64,000 nucleotides of DNA from Chaetoceros tenuissimus. Its lineage: Eukaryota; Bacillariophyta; Thalassiosirophyceae; Chaetocerotales; Chaetocerotaceae. Below are positions 31,442-41,623 of this stretch, piece by piece. The notes under the pieces were generated by a model. That model did not search any database. It saw only the letters and a program-made list of their open reading frames with translations, and was not told where the DNA came from. Every line of letters starts with the position of its first letter. Within the stretch, counting starts at the first letter, position 1. The stretch is from positions 4,030,001 through 4,094,000 of the forward strand of contig BLLK01000047.1 of NCBI GenBank assembly GCA_021927905.1, in the 5' to 3' direction. The position numbers and the translations under genes were made by a program.

Positions 31442-34131
31442 TTATGCTCCTTCTTCCATTCCATCCTCGACATACTTGATCATACCCTTCATGAAGCGAT
31501 TGACGACAATGGTTTGATTTACAACAGCCTCACGATCAATGTCATCTAACGGCTTCTCGACAAGCTCACTAAGGTTCTCGGTGAATCGTTCCAACATTTC
31601 TTGGTGGTATTCAAATCTCTCCTTTTGTAATTCTTGTTGAGTCTTTGGCTTAGGCTCTTCATCCTTATCTTCTTCTTGCTTGTCTTCTTTGCTCTTTTTC
31701 TTTGCCTTTTTCGAATCCTCGTCCTTTGCAACAGCTTCTACAGGTGCGACAGTCTTGGGTGGTGTAGTTAAATAATATCCAAACGCGTAGGTAAATTTGA
31801 GTACTCTTCTACATTCCACCAGTTGTTCATTTGCTGATTTGAGAAATTCAACATCGGTCCAAGTAGAATTATCACGCCTCTCTTGAAGTGCAACCATTTT
31901 CTTTTCAGTATCGGCCAACTGTCTACTTGCAAATTTTTGTGCCTCCGCTATAAATAGTAGGAAAAGCAAATGGTGAGTATTCCCTTTTGTCAATATATTT
32001 ATATCAAGGTCTCGCTCTACTTACAATGAGCATGATATCTACTGTAGTAATGAAGATACCTATCCAACTCTCTCTTTGCCTTTGCAGCATCACTCTGATC
32101 TTCATCCTTGTTCTTTTCCTGTGCAAACTTGTTACAGTTGTAGTAACCACCTGTATTTGCACCATGCTCCTTCCATTCACCAGTACAAATCCAGCAGAAT
32201 TCATATTTACACTTTTGACAAGTCATGTGATTACTGTTTAGAATAAGAAAAGAAGGGGGTTAGTCAATGCAAGTCAATGTAGTAGAGTTAGGTGAAGTGA
32301 AAGAAACAAAGAACGAGTATGAGGTACTGGTGTAAACACACCCGTGAAAAAGACTGAATTGACATAGTACTCCATGCCTCTCAAATAACGCACTCGTGAC
32401 CTAAAGTTACGCTCACTCGAGAAGAAGTCGTTCGCCTCGCTCTGTTCGCGGCTCGTAAAGCTCGCACCGTCGCTATCGCTCCTCCTCTTACTCCTCACTG
32501 ACGCTAGATGTCAAACTAAACTTACCATCCTTGATTCTTTTCAATTCTCGATCTACACTTTGGACAAGGTTTCGTATTGGCCAAGATCCAATTGGCAGTT
32601 TCACTTTCATTATTACACTTTTCCTTCCAAATATCCAAAGCTCTACAAAGCAAAGGCGCATGAGGCTCTTCACCACACTTGATGCAAAATTTGGTTTTAC
32701 ATGAATCACAATCTGCAACAATCAAATTCGAATCATCCAATAACCCACTCCCATTCTGCAAAGCAGCAACCCTTTCACAACCTGGACCAGGACACCATCT
32801 ACTAGTCCCATTGACTTCTACAAACTGTTTCAATTGGTAAGATTCATACTTTTCCAATAATTCCGGAGCAGCCTTTTTGACTTCGACTTCTGTCATGACT
32901 TCTTCACATTTGGGATATGGACACTGTGCAAAGATACAACTAGGTCCATCATCCAATTTGGCTTGTATATGTCCTTTCCAGCACTCTATACAAAACGAAT
33001 GTCCACAGGGCATACCCACCATTTGCTCTTTCGAAATGTCAGATTCAAAACAAATGATGCAAGTATTTGTCTCTTCCGTAGAAACAGGCATACATCTATG
33101 ATAGACTCCTGCATCTTTTTTAATTTTGCCATCATCTTCTGTAAACGATTCGAATAATCGTTCCTTGGTCCATTTATGCGATCTTAGAAGTGGTGTAGCT
33201 GCTGAGGGTGGTATATTTAGGATTTCGGATACTTCATTGATGCGCTCTTTCATCATTGGTAGTATATCTTTTGCATTCATCATTGTGATTCCGTTTGTGT
33301 CTGTGCATGGAAAGTGGAAAGGGAATGAAAAAGTGTGAGTGTTTGATTGAATAAATATGGAATCAACAAAGAGTAAAGAGAGAAAGATGGAGAAATGCAA
33401 AACTCGCAAAAAAAAGTAAAACTTTCAAAGCTACTTTCAACGAGTTCTTGGTCAAAGTACTTTTGTAGTTCGTAGTTATCCGCATCCGCGACTCAAAGAA
33501 GGAGTGAATGGAAATAGAGACGAGAGACCTGAAGACTTCCAGTTCGTATTCTCCAAGAGAATTCGTTTCAAATTTAAAGACCAGTCCATTCATTTCCAAG
33601 CAATCAAGTTTCATCAAAAAGCTGCGTCTTTAGGAGACTAAGCTTTCCACTTTTCCTTTTTAAATAAAAGACAGCTCGAACTGAACAAAAGAAAGAGAAC
33701 ACGGTGATGACTTGACTGCGGCATCTCTCGATTCTTTTCTATCTTTTTCAAATTCTAATTCTAGTACAACAGAAAGAGAGATTCTTTTTCTTGTCTCTTG
33801 CTAGTTCAGATAGAATCGAATCTCTTCCAGCAGCTCTTTTAATAACAATTCAAATCTAGAATCTGTCAAGGCCCATCACCTCTCACTCTCTATTTTCTAA
33901 CTGCCTCCTCTCTTCAATTCAAAATTTAAACTCACCTTTCATAACGGCATCACCGAGACTACTCGTCCGTCCCCTCGATTTTCTCTTTTTACTACCTTCT
34001 TCCACCTCCGTCTCCATTTCCAAAGAGGCACTGTCATCCATTGCATGACTCGAGTAGGATGCTTGACTTTCATCTTCGTCTGAATACGTGTATTCGTATT
34101 CTTCTTCTGATTCGTATTCCATGTCTGACAT
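31442..34131 (-). CDS. Ariadne-type RBR E3 ubiquitin ligase
   Basis: Four exons, 34131-33936, 33300-32526, 32233-32025 and 31947-31442, 561 residues. An acidic N-terminus (MSDMEYESEEEY) is followed by a UBA-like segment. RING1 is TCIICF...GMPCGHSFCIECW, the IBR follows (ARWCPGPGC-like SRWCPGPGCERV, then DCDSCKTKFCIKCGEEPH), and RING2 is [23 protein letters not shown], with the catalytic Cys in the second half after the intron. The C-terminal Ariadne domain (KFASRQLADTEKK, STWTDVEFLKSA, CRRVLKFTYAFGYYL) keeps the enzyme autoinhibited until a neddylated cullin binds. Introns 1 and 2 are unusually long for this region (635 and 292 bp), and intron 2 has a GC-rich insert. Confidence 0.93.
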
Positions 34132-34863
34132 CTTTTCAAAGTATTGAGAATAAATTGGTGAGTAGGTAAAGTGCTTACGTTGGCTGTAGTTTGTTATTTC
34201 TAATTGAATTGAAATAGAGAATGGTGATGTGAGCAAGAACTGAGTTTGATTACAAGGGTTATTGGTAGAGTGATGAATGGAACCTTTTCAAATAAATTTT
34301 TATGGTAAGTGGTAGAAAACAAATTCAGGTAGCCCTATTCGTTTGACTTCAAAGAAGATCGATTGTTCTTTTGTTTCTTCTCTTTTCTTTCCTTTTCCAT
34401 CTACTTTTTAATTTCATACCCCTCAAGATATGTATTATCATCATCCAAGAAATAACTTGAAACCAAAGCGGGAATCAAAAATCAAATGTCATGACATCTG
34501 GCAGAGAGAGAAGAGAGAAGCGATTGTACTCCGATTGAAATTAAGTTTTGCATCATAATTCAATCAACTATCGAGTGGCATTCTCGAGACATTCAAGGGG
34601 TTCATATTCCCATTTCTCAAGAAGGAATGGAGGAAAAAATGGTATGATATGGCGAGAACCATCTTTTCAGAGCTAGCTGAGAAGTTCAATGATGAATGTC
34701 GGAAATCTTTTTTGCTATTTTGTCTATTGTATTGTATGAAATGTACAGTGTATTATATTGATAATTCCAAGACTAGTTTTTTCATAGTTGTAAATGTTTA
34801 TTTCATATTTCTATCATTGTTTTCATAGCTAGTAGCTAGTAGTATCCTAATATATATTTTTAA
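34132..34863. other. Intergenic between Ariadne start and HSF end
   Basis: 732 bp, AT-rich, with a GAACCATCTTTTCAGAGC segment and an AGCTAGTAGCTAGTAG microrepeat near 34827. No gene recognised. Confidence 0.45.
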
Positions 34864-36354
34864 TTATTCTTCTTTTGGTGACTCACGTCGAAAGTTGTCA
34901 TGTGTGGATTTTGAAGATAGTAACTGTTTCATATAGTTTCCAAAGATGGGAGGGATAGGTTTGATTTCTTCTTCGTCGTGAATTGGTTCTACTTCATCCA
35001 ATAAGACTGTTGGAAGCGTGGATGCGCTTCTGTTGGCGTTGGCAGGAGTATCATCTTGTACTTCAAAGTAAGGAGATGATTCAGATGATGATTCTTGAAC
35101 GGAACGAAAGGATGGAAATTGCACAGCAGATTGAGAGTTATTTTGTAGTAAGGGATAGGAGAATGATGAAAAGAGACTTGGTCTCCTCTTGTGGGAATGC
35201 AATTTGCTCGGATCAAATTGTTGATCGAGTTGTGCTGTTTGTCTGTCGATTTCCTGTATTTGTGAGAGTACATTTTCAATGTTTGTACAAGTACTTGAAG
35301 ATGTAGTAGGAGGCGGAAAAGACATTGGCTCAGACTGAGGTTGCAACAATTCTAGTGATTGTTTGGTTGCCTCGTGTGTTGGCTCTTTAAAAGTATTGCT
35401 AGAGAATGAATCTCCTAGTCTTTCTTGAGAAAAGTGATTGTCCTTAACTTGAAACGAAGAAGGATGAGGTGTGCTCGTCTGTCTTTGGATGTTATGTGGC
35501 TGAAGAGGATATGAGAATGAAGGCCGGTGTATTGCATCACTGGAATCTTCGACTCGATCGTAACTAGTGCTCGGAAAGGTAATTTCGTAATTACTCATAG
35601 ATTGGCCTGGACCTTTTCCTTCATACTTTGCTACTGGATCTTGAAATAGCTGTACTTTCTTTTCTTTCTGGAGAGAAATTTTGTCATAGAACTGATATGG
35701 TTCGCTCTTGCTACTTTTTGCATCTTCTGGACTCGTTTCATGTTCACTGCTGCTTTTTGCGGAAGGCGCTGAATTGGATTCGGAACTTCTACATGAAAAA
35801 CCTGTATGGAAGGAACTACTTTGGTTTGCACTATAATCATATTGTATTTGAGGATATAGATCAGATAACGATCCTTTGGCTCCTTTTCTAGCAATGGCGT
35901 AGCATAATTTTGGATTGTCTCGAAGAAACAATGGATGCCCATACAAGGCTGTAGTTTCCTTTGTTTTTCTGTCCCCAACAGCCTTGAACCCCCATATGTT
36001 CAATTGTCTGCGGAAAGAGGAGTAGCTACTCTGTTTGAAGTACCGAGGCTGGATCTCATTCTCAAATCTAGTCTTATCGTGAATTTGGAAGGTAGTTCCA
36101 TCTGGAGTCCATGATACAATACAAGCAAGTTGGGGCTCTTCCATTTCGATTGTTTGCAACATGTGCATCAAAACAAAAGGAAAGTTTTCTTTCTTCTTCT
36201 TACTAGAAGTTGCATTACTAGTTCTTCTAGTTGCATGTGTCCGAGAAGGAGGGAGGTGCGTTTCACGTTCGTGATCGTTTCTACCTGTTGATGAAAAGAG
36301 TCGGTCTGTATGTTCATGACGCTCACGATATATTCCTTGTTGTTCAGTATTCAT
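34864..36354 (-). CDS. Heat shock transcription factor
   Basis: Single exon from the ATG at 36354, 496 residues; the longer upstream frame reads like untranslated sequence. The HSF DNA-binding domain spans about residues 58-165: FPFVLMHMLQT, CIVSWTPDGTTFQIHD, FKQSSYSSFRRQLNIWGF (the recognition helix) and YGHPLFLRDNP. A basic cluster SSKKKKENF precedes it. The family is greatly expanded in diatoms. No clear heptad trimerisation repeat is obvious straight after the domain; a short IEN..SQIQEIDRQTAQLDQQ stretch near 385-410 may substitute. The rest is Ser/Pro/Gln-rich. It could bind the heat-shock-element-like arrays at 53974-57150, but any HSF paralog could. Confidence 0.92.
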   Translation of the reverse strand: MNTEQQGIYRERHEHTDRLFSSTGRNDHERETHLPPSRTHATRRTSNATSSKKKKENFPFVLMHMLQTIEMEEPQLACIVSWTPDGTTFQIHDKTRFENEIQPRYFKQSSYSSFRRQLNIWGFKAVGDRKTKETTALYGHPLFLRDNPKLCYAIARKGAKGSLSDLYPQIQYDYSANQSSSFHTGFSCRSSESNSAPSAKSSSEHETSPEDAKSSKSEPYQFYDKISLQKEKKVQLFQDPVAKYEGKGPGQSMSNYEITFPSTSYDRVEDSSDAIHRPSFSYPLQPHNIQRQTSTPHPSSFQVKDNHFSQERLGDSFSSNTFKEPTHEATKQSLELLQPQSEPMSFPPPTTSSSTCTNIENVLSQIQEIDRQTAQLDQQFDPSKLHSHKRRPSLFSSFSYPLLQNNSQSAVQFPSFRSVQESSSESSPYFEVQDDTPANANRSASTLPTVLLDEVEPIHDEEEIKPIPPIFGNYMKQLLSSKSTHDNFRRESPKEE

Positions 36355-37212
36355 TTTGATTGCTGATGGCAGTTTAGAATCCGTATACCTGTGAAAAGCA
36401 CTTATCGAATTTGGGAGTACGTATAAACTTATTCGAATGGTGATCTCGATGGAAAACCAAAATTCTTCAAGTGTCACTTGAGTCAAAGTAGAATTAACAG
36501 CTGAGTGAACATTATGATGTCGAGGGTTCTGGTTTAGACCTTCCTCCCTTCCAAAAATATGTGAGAGAAGCAGGTGTCAAGATTGAAAGATTTATCTTCC
36601 GGCACTTCACTATTTTTTACTAAATACGACAATATAACCTTGTTTTTAGCTATTCTATTATATTGACATTCCTCTTCATTGAAAGGATACAGATCACGAA
36701 CAAAATCTCATTCACTTTTTCTTTCCTGTATCCTCCTTCTCAAGTTGGTGTGAGAACCACATAGATTTGTGAGAACCCTCATCGCGCAAACAAGTGATAT
36801 CAGTTGTGGTGTCAGTTGAGGAGGTATCGGTTGCTCTGTAACCATACACTCATGATTAAGGATGTTACCGCAGTAGACCTGCATGCCGCTCGATCATATT
36901 TTCCTTATCGATCATGTTATTTTTCTGATGCTTCGAAAGAATAAGGTACGACATATTACAGGGTCTATCATAGCCAACAGCTGGTTATCATGACGATCCA
37001 AACTCACACTTCTGACGACACGAACGCTCGGATTCTCATTTCATGTGTATTACTTTAGTTATCATGACTATGAAAATAAATTTATATTAGTCTCCAATAG
37101 CCTTCATTGCTATGCAGTAATGTACATTGTGAGCATGATTTTTGTAAAAGATCTTGCCAATAAGTCAATGATGAGTTTTTTCCAAATTTGATGGGGTGAA
37201 TTGTGGGGCAAT
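36355..37212. other. Intergenic
   Basis: 858 bp between the HSF start and the 3' end of the next minus-strand gene. No coding frame, tRNA or repeat that I recognise. Confidence 0.45.
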
Positions 37213-38646
37213 CTAGACCTTGTCCTTTCTCTTCAATTCGAAATAGTTTTCAAAGTCTAACTCGGTTGCTGAACCATCACACAATGGCATTTCCAGCACT
37301 TCTTCTTTTTGTGCCACTACACTTAAGACCATAGGATATGCAATTTCCATCATTACATCATGCTCGCCAAACAATGTCATTGCTTTCGCTATGTTGGATC
37401 CTAATTCGGTCCCAGGTACATATAGTATGTCTGCTTTTCCACCAGAATTGTAGAACGGACGTAAAATGTTGCGTGTTCTATTTGTGCAAAACTCTTCCAC
37501 CTGAGAGCTTTTTAAATTCTGAGTAATTTTTGTATCAGGTTCACATAATTCATTCATTGCATCCAAGGCTGCATCGAAGTTTGATCTAGTTGCATTTTTG
37601 TGATAACGAACTGTACCACTGTCAAGATTATACCAACTCCACCAATACTTTCCGAATGGAGGTCGTTTTCTCATTATTCTTGGAAACCAAATTTGCTCGC
37701 CATATTCATGAGGTGTGAATGTCCCCCATGCTTTGTCGTTAAACCAGACTTTTCTATCAAGATCCCATAGTTTTAGCGTCGCATCATCATTTACAAGAAG
37801 ATACCCGGCATAATCTGGAAACTTTGTCATGGTAATTGGAAGACTCATATGTCCATTTGCGCCTCGAACTGATACAAGCTCTCCCGAATCTCTATCTCGA
37901 ATTGGCGCAAAAGGATTTATAAGGGATGATATTTCTTCCGCAGCATCGATACCATACACATTTAATCTGACTTCTTTTGGAGTTATAACTACCAAATCTA
38001 TGAGCTCGGCAATCCATGATCTTGGAAGCACTTCCTTCATGATTTTACTGAATGCATGAGGGAGAATTTCATGATGAAAATGAAGAATGTATAGAATCTT
38101 TTGGTGACGAGGTGTATCAGATGGTTGTAAGCTGCTTTTCAGGACCCGGGCTCGTCTTTGTTCAAATCCGACTGCATTGTGTTTGTTATTGTTTGGAGCT
38201 TGTTGACATTCGATGGAATCTTTAATGTTATTTTGAAACAGCCTACATGTTCTTGTGATGTTTATCTGTTCTTTATATTCCCGTGCATCGCAGTTGTCGA
38301 GTTCCAAGCAAAAACTGTTGCAGGTTTGTAAAGCATCTTGCTCATTATCTATATCATGATCTTGTATATGAACACCGCCGTATATGGTAAATCTTCGTAT
38401 AGGAAGTACTCCTCCATCAATACCCTCTAAAAAATTATATTGATTCTTTTCTGTTCTTGACTGTGTTGTTTCTTTATTCTTTTCAGTGTCTTTATTGAGA
38501 GCATCACTAACAAGTATCTGCGTAGAATTGAAAAAGAAGACAGAATAGTAAATAAATGCAAAACAAAGTAGTGGAAATATTACTCTTCGAGTTCTGTATA
38601 GCAATTCAAGCTGGCGTCTGGTTTGCATGTTCTTGATTTTCACCAT
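37213..38646 (-). CDS. Type II membrane protein with glycosyltransferase-like and PAN-like regions
   Basis: Single exon, 477 residues. Basic N-terminus with one membrane helix (about 22-40, VIFPLLCFAFIYYSVFFF). Residues 85-150 form a Cys-rich segment (C..FCLELDNCDAREY...CRLFQ) like a PAN/apple fold. The C-terminal part from about 180 has KILYILHFHHE and, near 287, GYLLVNDDATLKLWDL, whose D-D-A can serve as the metal/nucleotide-sugar motif of a GT-A enzyme, followed by WWSWYNLDSG. I infer a Golgi glycosyltransferase of unknown specificity. The family could not be named. Confidence 0.58.
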   Translation of the reverse strand: MVKIKNMQTRRQLELLYRTRRVIFPLLCFAFIYYSVFFFNSTQILVSDALNKDTEKNKETTQSRTEKNQYNFLEGIDGGVLPIRRFTIYGGVHIQDHDIDNEQDALQTCNSFCLELDNCDAREYKEQINITRTCRLFQNNIKDSIECQQAPNNNKHNAVGFEQRRARVLKSSLQPSDTPRHQKILYILHFHHEILPHAFSKIMKEVLPRSWIAELIDLVVITPKEVRLNVYGIDAAEEISSLINPFAPIRDRDSGELVSVRGANGHMSLPITMTKFPDYAGYLLVNDDATLKLWDLDRKVWFNDKAWGTFTPHEYGEQIWFPRIMRKRPPFGKYWWSWYNLDSGTVRYHKNATRSNFDAALDAMNELCEPDTKITQNLKSSQVEEFCTNRTRNILRPFYNSGGKADILYVPGTELGSNIAKAMTLFGEHDVMMEIAYPMVLSVVAQKEEVLEMPLCDGSATELDFENYFELKRKDKV

Positions 38647-39040
38647 ACTTCTTGCTTCTTATTCTTTTTGCTTGCTAGTTGTATGTTTGCTTTCAGCAAG
38701 TAGTTAGTACTCATTTCACAGCAACAAAACACTAAAATTTCTGTTTATGAATGGCTCAGGTAGGCTGTACTGCATTCATAGACTCGGACTACTTGACTTG
38801 AGTTCCTAAGCCGAACCCTATGAATTTCTCACTTCTCATCTGAAAAAATGAAGGCATACAAAACGTTATAACCGCTATACAAATTTCCCGCCATTTTTTG
38901 TTTGTGTGCTGTCGTCCATTCATCTTTCTATCCTCTTCTCACTCATCTCTTTTCCAAAGAAAAAACAGAATGTTGATGCAATACAATTGAATGAAAAGTA
39001 AAAATTGAAGCTAAAGCTTATTTCATATGTTTAGTAAAAT
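38647..39040. other. Divergent promoter region
   Basis: 394 bp. It contains TTTCCCGCC at 38884-38892, an E2F-consensus site, about 150 bp upstream of the RRM gene start. Otherwise nothing recognised. Confidence 0.45.
38884..38892 (+). promoter_or_regulatory. E2F-like site TTTCCCGCC
   Basis: Matches the E2F/DP core TTTCCCGC in otherwise AT-rich DNA between two divergent genes. Such sites drive S-phase genes in plants and animals. Single occurrence, so modest weight. Confidence 0.35.
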
Positions 39041-41569
39041 ATGAAGAAATCATTGCTACAAGAGACTTCGAGAAAGCTATGTGGAAAAAGAGTTTCAGGG
39101 ATTACCAAGCCGATGACAAATCATGTATTCTACAGAAATAAATGTGAGAAAGCCTTGAGTACTACAAATTTCATATCTTTTTCAAAAGGAAAAGAAGTAG
39201 CTGCTATAAATTATCCTTTTGGTCAAAGATGCCGATACATGTCTTCTTCTGCAAAGCTAATGGATCTCTTGGATGAAGATATTTCAGAAGAAACTTTGGC
39301 TCCTCTTGATGAAAATACGAGTTTGAAATCATCAGAGAGTGAACAGAGTCTACTATCCCTTTTATCAGATGATGATGATTTGTCAAATGCAAGTTTATCT
39401 TCTACTGAATCAGAAAAGACATCTCCAAAAAAGCGTAAACGAAAAGTCAAAAAGAGAATGAGTAAACCAGGAAAGTCAAACCTGATAGCAAAGACTAATG
39501 CACCTACACAGCAATCCAAAGCAAATGCCCATTTATTATTTGATAATATTGCACCGCATGTAGATAGAAATGTATTAAATCAGATTCTTGAAAGAATGAA
39601 GGATTTTGAGCAACAATTAGAGTCAGAATTGCAAGTACTAGAAGGAGACTCGATATCGAAAGCATCTGCAAGGCAAAAGAAAACCTTGACGAAAAAGAAG
39701 CTGAAAGAATACAAAACTTTACTTGGTGAAATAGATGCATTTTACAGTAGTTCGAAACCAAAAGGTCGTGGAAAAAAGAAACAACTGGATGTTTTGGCTG
39801 AATTGCCATGGGTGAAATCATTGATTGCGCAATTCTTTGGAGGTATTGCCAACCAATCAAATGATGAATCTGGAAATGCACCAGCTCCACTTAGCTTAGA
39901 TTTTGTATGGCGTGATCAAAAGTTTACACCAAACATGAATCGTAAAAGCAAAAAGGAAGACATAGCTATACTTATGCATGCACGAGAAATGAGTCTAGAG
40001 TCGCCATTGTTTTGGAGTAATAATCAACGGAGAAAAGCTGATACTGATTCTAAACAAAAGCATCAAGAACACTTTGAAAAGCCTGCAGAGAAATTAGAAG
40101 AAGAAGCTACTGCTTTGGCAACTCTTCTTGCGTTTCGACTTCCAGCAGAATCTTACAGAAATGTGATTGAATTGTTCAAAACGTATAGCGATAATGTCTC
40201 TCAAAATATGGAACAAGATAATGATGAAGATATTGATAGTCCTCAAGGTGAAAGGCTCGAAGTCATGAAAATGATTTTACCAAATTTAGGTAAAGAGTCA
40301 GGTTTTCACTTACACCTAATAGCAATGGAAGTGGCTGAATTCTTTTATGTTGATATTCCAAAACAAACAAGAGGCGATTCTTCTCTAGAAGAAAGTCTCA
40401 GTGAAGACAATGTGAATAATCTTCCTCTGTCGTCATTAGGAAGAAGTGATTCAAGAATCAATGAAGCATGGGATCAATGGAATGAAGTAAGAGATGAACT
40501 TGCTGATCTGTTCTTGTCTGCACAACTGAAATATGTCCGACTTCAAAAGGCAGTTAGAAAAGGTGAGGTAGAAAAGGGAGAGAAGAAAAAGAAGACCGAA
40601 AAGAAGGAGGATACAAGTGTCGAAGAAAACGAGATCAGGAATATCATGATCAAATACTCAAGTGATGCACACCAACGAGCTGAAGATCTAATTGCGGAAT
40701 TGAACAGACTGAGGACAACAGAGGATGGCGATCTTGTTGGAATCAATCCTGCAGATCGTACAAGAGTAGGAAGAGCTCCGCGAGGGGCACATTTACAGTT
40801 TGAATGCCTTTTATTAAAGAATGATTTTGGATCATACTCAAACTTTGAAAGTGCTACACTGGCTGATATGGAGGAAATTGAAATCATCAAACCCATAGAT
40901 GAAATTGAAGAAAGGATACCAAATGCGAGGAGAACAATATTTGTTGATAATTTACCAATTGATATGACAAGAGAAGAACTCGAATATCTTTATTCAAGGT
41001 GTGGGAAAATTGAATCGATAGAATTGTTCAATTTGAGACCTGACTTAGACCCTGGTGAACTGTCTGCAAAACAGACTCAAGCAAGGCGAAAGAAGAATCG
41101 TATGTCTGGGAAGAAAGGGGCAACTAAGGTGCGCAACGTAAGATCTCCAGTGTATGCAATCATTAAGTTCGAGAATGACGAAGGGCATAAACGAGCAACT
41201 TTGGACGCTTTACGAATATTTGGAATGGTTATTAGAAAATTTCAAGCAAAAACCCATCCGGCAAGAAATCTGAACACCCTCTTCCTTGAGAATATACCTG
41301 ATCAATTATTTGCAATGGATTTGGAAGAGAAACTAAGCCAACTTCTTCATCCACAAATGTATGTATCACTTGGTCCAGAACATCATATGAATGCGCAAGT
41401 AAAGAGCTGTGAACTACAATTCCCGACTTTTGAAACTGCTTATTACGCATATCAGCAGCTTCAACAGTTGGAGTTTGATTCTGATGAAGAGATCCAAATT
41501 CAATGGATGAAGACACCAGATAATGCTATGGCTTATTGGACAAGAGACTTTTGCCCAAATACATTATAG
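39041..41569 (+). CDS. Probable mitochondrial RRM RNA-binding protein
   Basis: Single exon, 842 residues. The first 70 residues are rich in Lys/Arg/Ser without acidic residues until CRYMSSSAKL, a typical matrix-processing context. A low-complexity Ser/Asp then Lys/Arg stretch follows (100-150). An RRM lies near 629-740, with RNP2-like TIFVDNLP and RNP1-like PVYAIIKF, and carries a basic insertion of about 30 residues (QARRKKNRMSGKKG) between them. A second degenerate RRM-like segment starts with NTLFLENIPDQ near 745. The middle is long helical and unassigned. A role in organelle RNA processing or translation is inferred. Confidence 0.75.
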   Translation: MKKSLLQETSRKLCGKRVSGITKPMTNHVFYRNKCEKALSTTNFISFSKGKEVAAINYPFGQRCRYMSSSAKLMDLLDEDISEETLAPLDENTSLKSSESEQSLLSLLSDDDDLSNASLSSTESEKTSPKKRKRKVKKRMSKPGKSNLIAKTNAPTQQSKANAHLLFDNIAPHVDRNVLNQILERMKDFEQQLESELQVLEGDSISKASARQKKTLTKKKLKEYKTLLGEIDAFYSSSKPKGRGKKKQLDVLAELPWVKSLIAQFFGGIANQSNDESGNAPAPLSLDFVWRDQKFTPNMNRKSKKEDIAILMHAREMSLESPLFWSNNQRRKADTDSKQKHQEHFEKPAEKLEEEATALATLLAFRLPAESYRNVIELFKTYSDNVSQNMEQDNDEDIDSPQGERLEVMKMILPNLGKESGFHLHLIAMEVAEFFYVDIPKQTRGDSSLEESLSEDNVNNLPLSSLGRSDSRINEAWDQWNEVRDELADLFLSAQLKYVRLQKAVRKGEVEKGEKKKKTEKKEDTSVEENEIRNIMIKYSSDAHQRAEDLIAELNRLRTTEDGDLVGINPADRTRVGRAPRGAHLQFECLLLKNDFGSYSNFESATLADMEEIEIIKPIDEIEERIPNARRTIFVDNLPIDMTREELEYLYSRCGKIESIELFNLRPDLDPGELSAKQTQARRKKNRMSGKKGATKVRNVRSPVYAIIKFENDEGHKRATLDALRIFGMVIRKFQAKTHPARNLNTLFLENIPDQLFAMDLEEKLSQLLHPQMYVSLGPEHHMNAQVKSCELQFPTFETAYYAYQQLQQLEFDSDEEIQIQWMKTPDNAMAYWTRDFCPNTL

Positions 41570-41623
41570 AAAGAAATGCCCTATAATTTTTAAAATAATA
41601 TGCTACAGTCCTACTATATCTTA

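Noticed and set aside
32274-32498. Open frame inside Ariadne intron 2
   Set aside because: Including it would break RING2 (GCNHMTC junction); it has no relation to the family and lies in a GC-rich insert.
36355-36486. Longer N-terminus for the heat shock factor
   Set aside because: The upstream residues are not HSF-like, and the ATG at 36354 begins a polar region typical of the family.
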